A stretch of 10,399 nucleotides of DNA from Ramicandelaber brevisporus. Lineage: Eukaryota; Kickxellomycota; Ramicandelaberales; Ramicandelaberaceae. Of this stretch, positions 7,852 through 10,399 are shown one piece after another. The position numbers were made by a program, and so were the translations under genes. Positions within the stretch are counted from its first letter, which is position 1. The number at the start of each line of letters is the position of its first letter. The stretch is from assembly GCA_025201865.1 (NCBI GenBank), contig MU602747.1, positions 55,070 through 65,468 of the forward strand, written 5' to 3'. The notes beneath the pieces are model-generated. The model was not told where the DNA came from. It searched no databases and saw only the letters and a list, made by a program, of their open reading frames with translations.

Positions 7852-8033
7852 CTATTTGATCTCTGGCTCTGCTTGGACGTGCACGCGCGCACAGGTACAG
7901 GTGCTGTTTTTGTTTTTGTTATTCTACAAAGAGAGAGTGTGTGTGTGTGGTTGGTGCGTTTTCGAGCGCGCTTCTGTGCAGTGTGCGGCTCAGGAACAGA
8001 ACAAAGGAACAAAGGGCGAGCGAATAGTGTGGC

Positions 8034-8100
8034 AAGAAAGAGAGAGAGAGAAAGAGGACGGTGGGAGAAAGAGAGAGAGAGGGAGGGAGTGAGGAAGAAG
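8034..8100. repeat. GA-rich homopurine tract
   Basis: Runs of only A/G at 8034-8058 and 8063-8089, and again at 8091-8100, mostly AG dinucleotide units. Such mirror-like homopurine DNA can form triplexes. On the zinc-finger gene strand it is a CU tract. Confidence 0.85.
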
Positions 8101-8320
8101 TGCGCAGGAAAAATCAGGGTGCAGACAAAGGTACGCCAGAACGAGCAGCGCCGTAGGTCCTTGCTTGATATAGAATCCCAAGCTCGGTGTGGAAGACCCC
8201 TCTGAGTGTGTGGGTGAGCAAGAGTGGTAATTGGTTCGTGCGTCTATGAGGTTGGCGGTTGTGCGGCAGGGAAAGACTCGTTTGAATGATGCTCTCTTCT
8301 CACTGTGAAGCAGAACTAAC

Positions 8321-8344
8321 AGAAGCAGAAGCAGAAGCAGAAGC
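8321..8344. repeat. Four tandem AGAAGC hexamers
   Basis: Exact units at 8321, 8327, 8333 and 8339. Confidence 0.9.
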
Positions 8345-8429
8345 ACGCTCGAGTTGAGGATGGAAAAAAAAAAAACTGTGAGAGGAGTAGGAAAGTGAAC
8401 GCACAGGTGGCAAGGGGAGGTGAGAGGAT

Positions 8430-8485
8430 AAAGAAGAGGAGGAGGAGGAAGAAGAGGAGGAGGAGGATGATGACGACGAGGAGTG
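8430..8485. repeat. GGA/GAA trinucleotide homopurine tract
   Basis: 38 nt of pure A/G (8430-8467) followed by GATGATGACGACGAGGAG. It is a trinucleotide-type microsatellite within the presumed leader. Confidence 0.85.
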
Positions 8486-8585
8486 ATGTCTAATCGGCAA
8501 AGGAGTAGGTATGTATGACCGATGGTGGCTATCAATGTAAATGATGTGCACGGCCAACAGAAGCACCAACAGCAACAACAAAAAA

Positions 8586-8621
8586 GAAATGAAGGAAATG
8601 AAGGAAATGAAAGATATGAAG
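8586..8621. repeat. Four tandem 9-bp units (GAAATGAAG)
   Basis: Two exact GAAATGAAG copies (8586-8603), then two one- or two-base variants. The minus-strand translation gives a repeated Ser-Phe-Ile; there is no sign of a real protein. Confidence 0.9.
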
Positions 8622-8843
8622 GAATGAAAGAAAAGGGTATAAACGATGGAGTGGGGGGTTGTGGAGGAGGAGGAGGAGGGGATTTTGTGGAGAAGAGTGT
8701 TTGTGGCTGTGACGTTGACAGAATGGGCTCCCAATTTCGTGCTGTCAGTGCTGCTCTGATGTTGCTATGGTAGGAGAGAAGATGGGTCTGTGGATACCCG
8801 ATTTACTATAACAAGAAAAGCAAACGGAAGCGACCAAAAAAAA

Positions 8844-8909
8844 TAACAACAGCAACAAAAACAGCAACAACAATAGCAGTAACAACAGAAACAACAACAA
8901 CAACAACAA
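8844..8909. repeat. CAA/CAG-rich array
   Basis: Imperfect CAA/CAG/AAC units ending in a pure AAC run (about 8890-8909). It is GUU-rich on the zinc-finger gene strand. Confidence 0.85.
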
Positions 8910-9379
8910 GGCTCGACAGAAGTTTCAGTATGCTAGTCGTCCCTTGTGGAATCAGGTATGTGTGCGTGTCACCTCGGCCCTTCGGCGTCTGTGTGCAAAT
9001 GAGTGAGTGAAATGTCCGATCTAACTGTGTTCCTTTTTCTCTGACTGTTAGGACGGCGACAGCCTTCGACGACGGCGCTCGAGCAGCGGTGCGAGTCTAT
9101 GTAAGGCAAGTGGAAAACAGAAAGCAGAAAACAGAAAACAGACTGCAGAAATGGAAGAGTAACCAACCGGTAACCGAGATAGCGGAGGAGAAGGAGGAGG
9201 CGGCGTGGAAGATGCGGAGGATGTGAAAGATGCTGAATTGGATGTGGTGGCGATGAAAATGATGAAGATAGCGGGCAGATTAATGTGAATACGAAGGAGG
9301 AGTATCGTGTGTGAAGCGGAGCTGATGGAGCCTGTGCGTATGAGCTGTACCACTTGCACACCTGCACTTGCACACACAC

Positions 9380-9397
9380 ACTTACACTTACACTTAC
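9380..9397 (-). repeat. Three tandem GTAAGT hexamers (perfect 5' splice-site consensus)
   Basis: Plus strand ACTTAC at 9380, 9386 and 9392. On the minus strand this reads GTAAGT three times in a row, upstream of the zinc-finger start codon. It may act as a donor cluster for a leader intron, or be chance slippage of a hexamer. Confidence 0.85.
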
Positions 9398-9683
9398 ACT
9401 CTCACTCTCGCAAGAATACACGCAGCGATGATGCCGCTGTTGCCGCTGCTGCTGCTGATTGTTGATTACTGATGAGGATGTTGGTGGTGGTGATGATGGT
9501 GATAGTGCTATCAGAGGATGTTAGCTGCAACGACAACAAAAAAACGAAAAGCACGCGTTCACGAGCAACAAAAAAAGCGTGTCAGGTGTCCCTATCACGT
9601 TAATGGCAATCGTAGCCGCCCAAAAGAAAGTTGCACAGACAGCCAAAAGGCACGTGCGCTGCACTGCGGTGGAGTGTGATGTA

Positions 9684-9726
9684 AAGTGTAATGTAGTGTA
9701 ATGTAGTGTAGTGTGGTGTAGTGTTG
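9684..9726. repeat. GTGTA/ATGTA imperfect tandem repeat
   Basis: Two exact 10-bp ATGTAGTGTA units (9691-9710) flanked by degenerate GTGTA units. Confidence 0.8.
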
Positions 9727-9824
9727 TTTTGTGCTGTGCTGTAGAATGTGAACGTCTCAAAGAAGTTTGCAGCAAGAGTAGTAGAGCTAAAGTAGGCCTG
9801 AATAATGCACACTGCGACCGTGCC

Positions 9825-9880
9825 AGAGAAAAAAAAGAATGAGAGAATGAGAGAGAATAAAAGAGAATGAGAGCAGAAGC
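9825..9880. repeat. GAGAATGA-type purine-rich repeat
   Basis: AGAGAA/GAATGA units; 52 of 60 bases in 9841-9900 are purines by my count. It marks the upstream end of the strand-asymmetric zone. Confidence 0.8.
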
Positions 9881-10001
9881 AAAGGCAGCAAAAGCAAAAG
9901 TAACAGAGCACAAGAGTGAATACGAGTGAGCAAGTGAGCGAGTGACAAATGGCTGGTATCAGTCAGAGTTGAAAGATTGCTTTTGTTGGAAAGAATGTTG
10001 T

Positions 10002-10020
10002 GGGGGGAGGGGAGGGAGGG
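10002..10020 (+). promoter_or_regulatory. G-quadruplex motif with single-base loops
   Basis: G6-A-G4-A-G3-A-G3 on the plus strand. Four G runs of at least three with one-nucleotide loops is the most stable class of intramolecular quadruplex motif. It lies just inside the putative start of the zinc-finger transcript, on the template strand. Confidence 0.7.
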
Positions 10021-10030
10021 AGGCCGCTAT

Positions 10031-10140
10031 CTGACCGGTCAGCACATACACATACAAAGCTGACATATACCTTGGTTGATAGCGACACTCAATATATCAA
10101 GAGTGGATTTGACTCTGCTTTGACTGGGAAGATATATTGA
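10031..10140 (-). promoter_or_regulatory. Candidate promoter of the zinc-finger gene
   Basis: Clustered signals at the edge of the ATG-free zone: a perfect 12-bp palindrome CTGACCGGTCAG (10031-10042), a minus-strand TATA-like TATATG (10069-10064), and a 10-bp inverted repeat of TCAATATATC (arms 10089-10098 and 10131-10140), whose arms also give TATA-like sequence on both strands. A start 25-35 nt below TATATG would fall near 10035-10040, matching the first ATG-free position. Functional assignment is inference. Confidence 0.35.
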
Positions 10141-10399
10141 ATGTACGTGCTTGTACTTGGTTATTGACGCCGAAAAACTGTTGCTGCTCCACTTCTGTTA
10201 CTGTGCCGCTGTATTTTTGACAATAAAAGACGGAAAGTAAAGCGATCCCAGTCAAATAAGAGGCGGCACGCGAGCCATGCCAGCTATACCAGCAAGCCAG
10301 CAAGCCAGCCAGTCTGCAAGCCAGTCTGCCAGGAAAGTCGTAGCACTTGAATAGGAAAGTTACTCGACAGTTACGACACCAGACTCATAGAAAAAAACC
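10045..10399. other. Upstream intergenic sequence, no gene seen
   Basis: Base composition returns to balanced. It contains the inverted repeat at 10089-10140 and a GCCAG/AAGCCAGC-type imperfect repeat (about 10278-10331). Reading frames are short and non-descript. The next gene upstream is outside the window. Confidence 0.5.

Larger units (their letters stand above)
7736..10044 (-). other. Candidate 2.3-kb AUG-free 5' leader of the zinc-finger gene
   Basis: Going upstream on the minus strand from the start codon at 7735, the next ATG is at 10047-10045, so 2,309 nt have none. I checked each line and line junction for CAT on plus. The plus strand has roughly 55 ATG in the same span. The minus strand here is strongly pyrimidine-rich until about 9950. 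Minus-strand reading frames in it, such as 7990-8535, 8300-8734 and 8969-9421, are Ser/Leu/His-rich translations of simple repeats without any Met, so I do not call genes. The span may contain 5'UTR introns (see 7924 and 9380-9397). Inference: long untranslated leader. Confidence 0.5.

Noticed and set aside
9380-9726. Tandem short repeats as CRISPR or satellite
   Set aside because: Units are 6-10 bp without unique spacers, in a clearly eukaryotic context: microsatellites.
7990-9913. Several minus-strand ORFs of 100-180 codons (7990-8535, 8300-8734, 8969-9421, 9048-9377, 9521-9913)
   Set aside because: They begin with TTG or GTG, contain no internal Met, and are Ser/Leu/His-rich translations of CT-rich repeats. 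CT-rich sequence has few stop codons, so length is not evidence here.
1-10399. Transposon or viral insertion, biosynthetic cluster or defence system
   Set aside because: I found no transposase, integrase, reverse transcriptase, terminal repeats with target duplications, or functionally linked gene set.

Overview
The window looks like nuclear DNA of a fungus, probably an early-diverging, intron-poor one. A Kickxellomycotina-type genome is my guess, from the style of the F-box-like protein and the microsatellite load; it is not proven. The evidence for a eukaryote is a consensus GTAAGT...TAG intron splitting a zinc-finger gene, a kinetochore protein, AATAAA signals, a poly(dT) promoter and many microsatellites. 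There are no operons, Shine-Dalgarno-led gene clusters, mobile elements, CRISPR arrays or tRNA/rRNA genes that I can support.

Layout: (1) 111-1796 (+), an F-box-like protein with a leucine-rich, RNI-type body. (2) 1797-2200, a short convergent intergenic gap. (3) 2201-3481 (-), a class 3 (alpha/beta-hydrolase) lipase with a complete catalytic triad and an Asn/Ser insert near the lid. (4) 3482-3905, a divergent promoter with a TATA-like box and a T12 tract. (5) 3906-4835 (+), a probable CENP-H (inner kinetochore/CCAN) orthologue. (6) 4836-5244, convergent 3' regions with small tandem repeats and a possible 3'UTR intron. (7) 5245-7735 (-), a four-finger C2H2 transcription factor (635 aa) with a 583-nt intron between fingers 1 and 2. 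(8) 7736-10399, 2.7 kb without a recognisable protein gene, filled with purine-rich and simple repeats.

The four genes have no obvious shared pathway (ubiquitin adaptor-like, lipolysis, kinetochore, transcription) and look like ordinary independent fungal neighbours.

The most interesting signal is region 8. Read on the minus strand, the 2,309 nt directly upstream of the zinc-finger start codon (7736-10044) contain no ATG at all. The plus strand of the same interval has roughly 55, and the adjacent 583-nt intron has 8 on the minus strand. The ATG-free zone ends beside promoter-like features: a TATA-like hexamer, a perfect 12-bp palindrome, a one-base-loop G-quadruplex motif and an inverted repeat. 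I interpret it as an exceptionally long, pyrimidine-rich, AUG-free 5' leader on the transcription factor mRNA, a plausible site of translational or splicing control.
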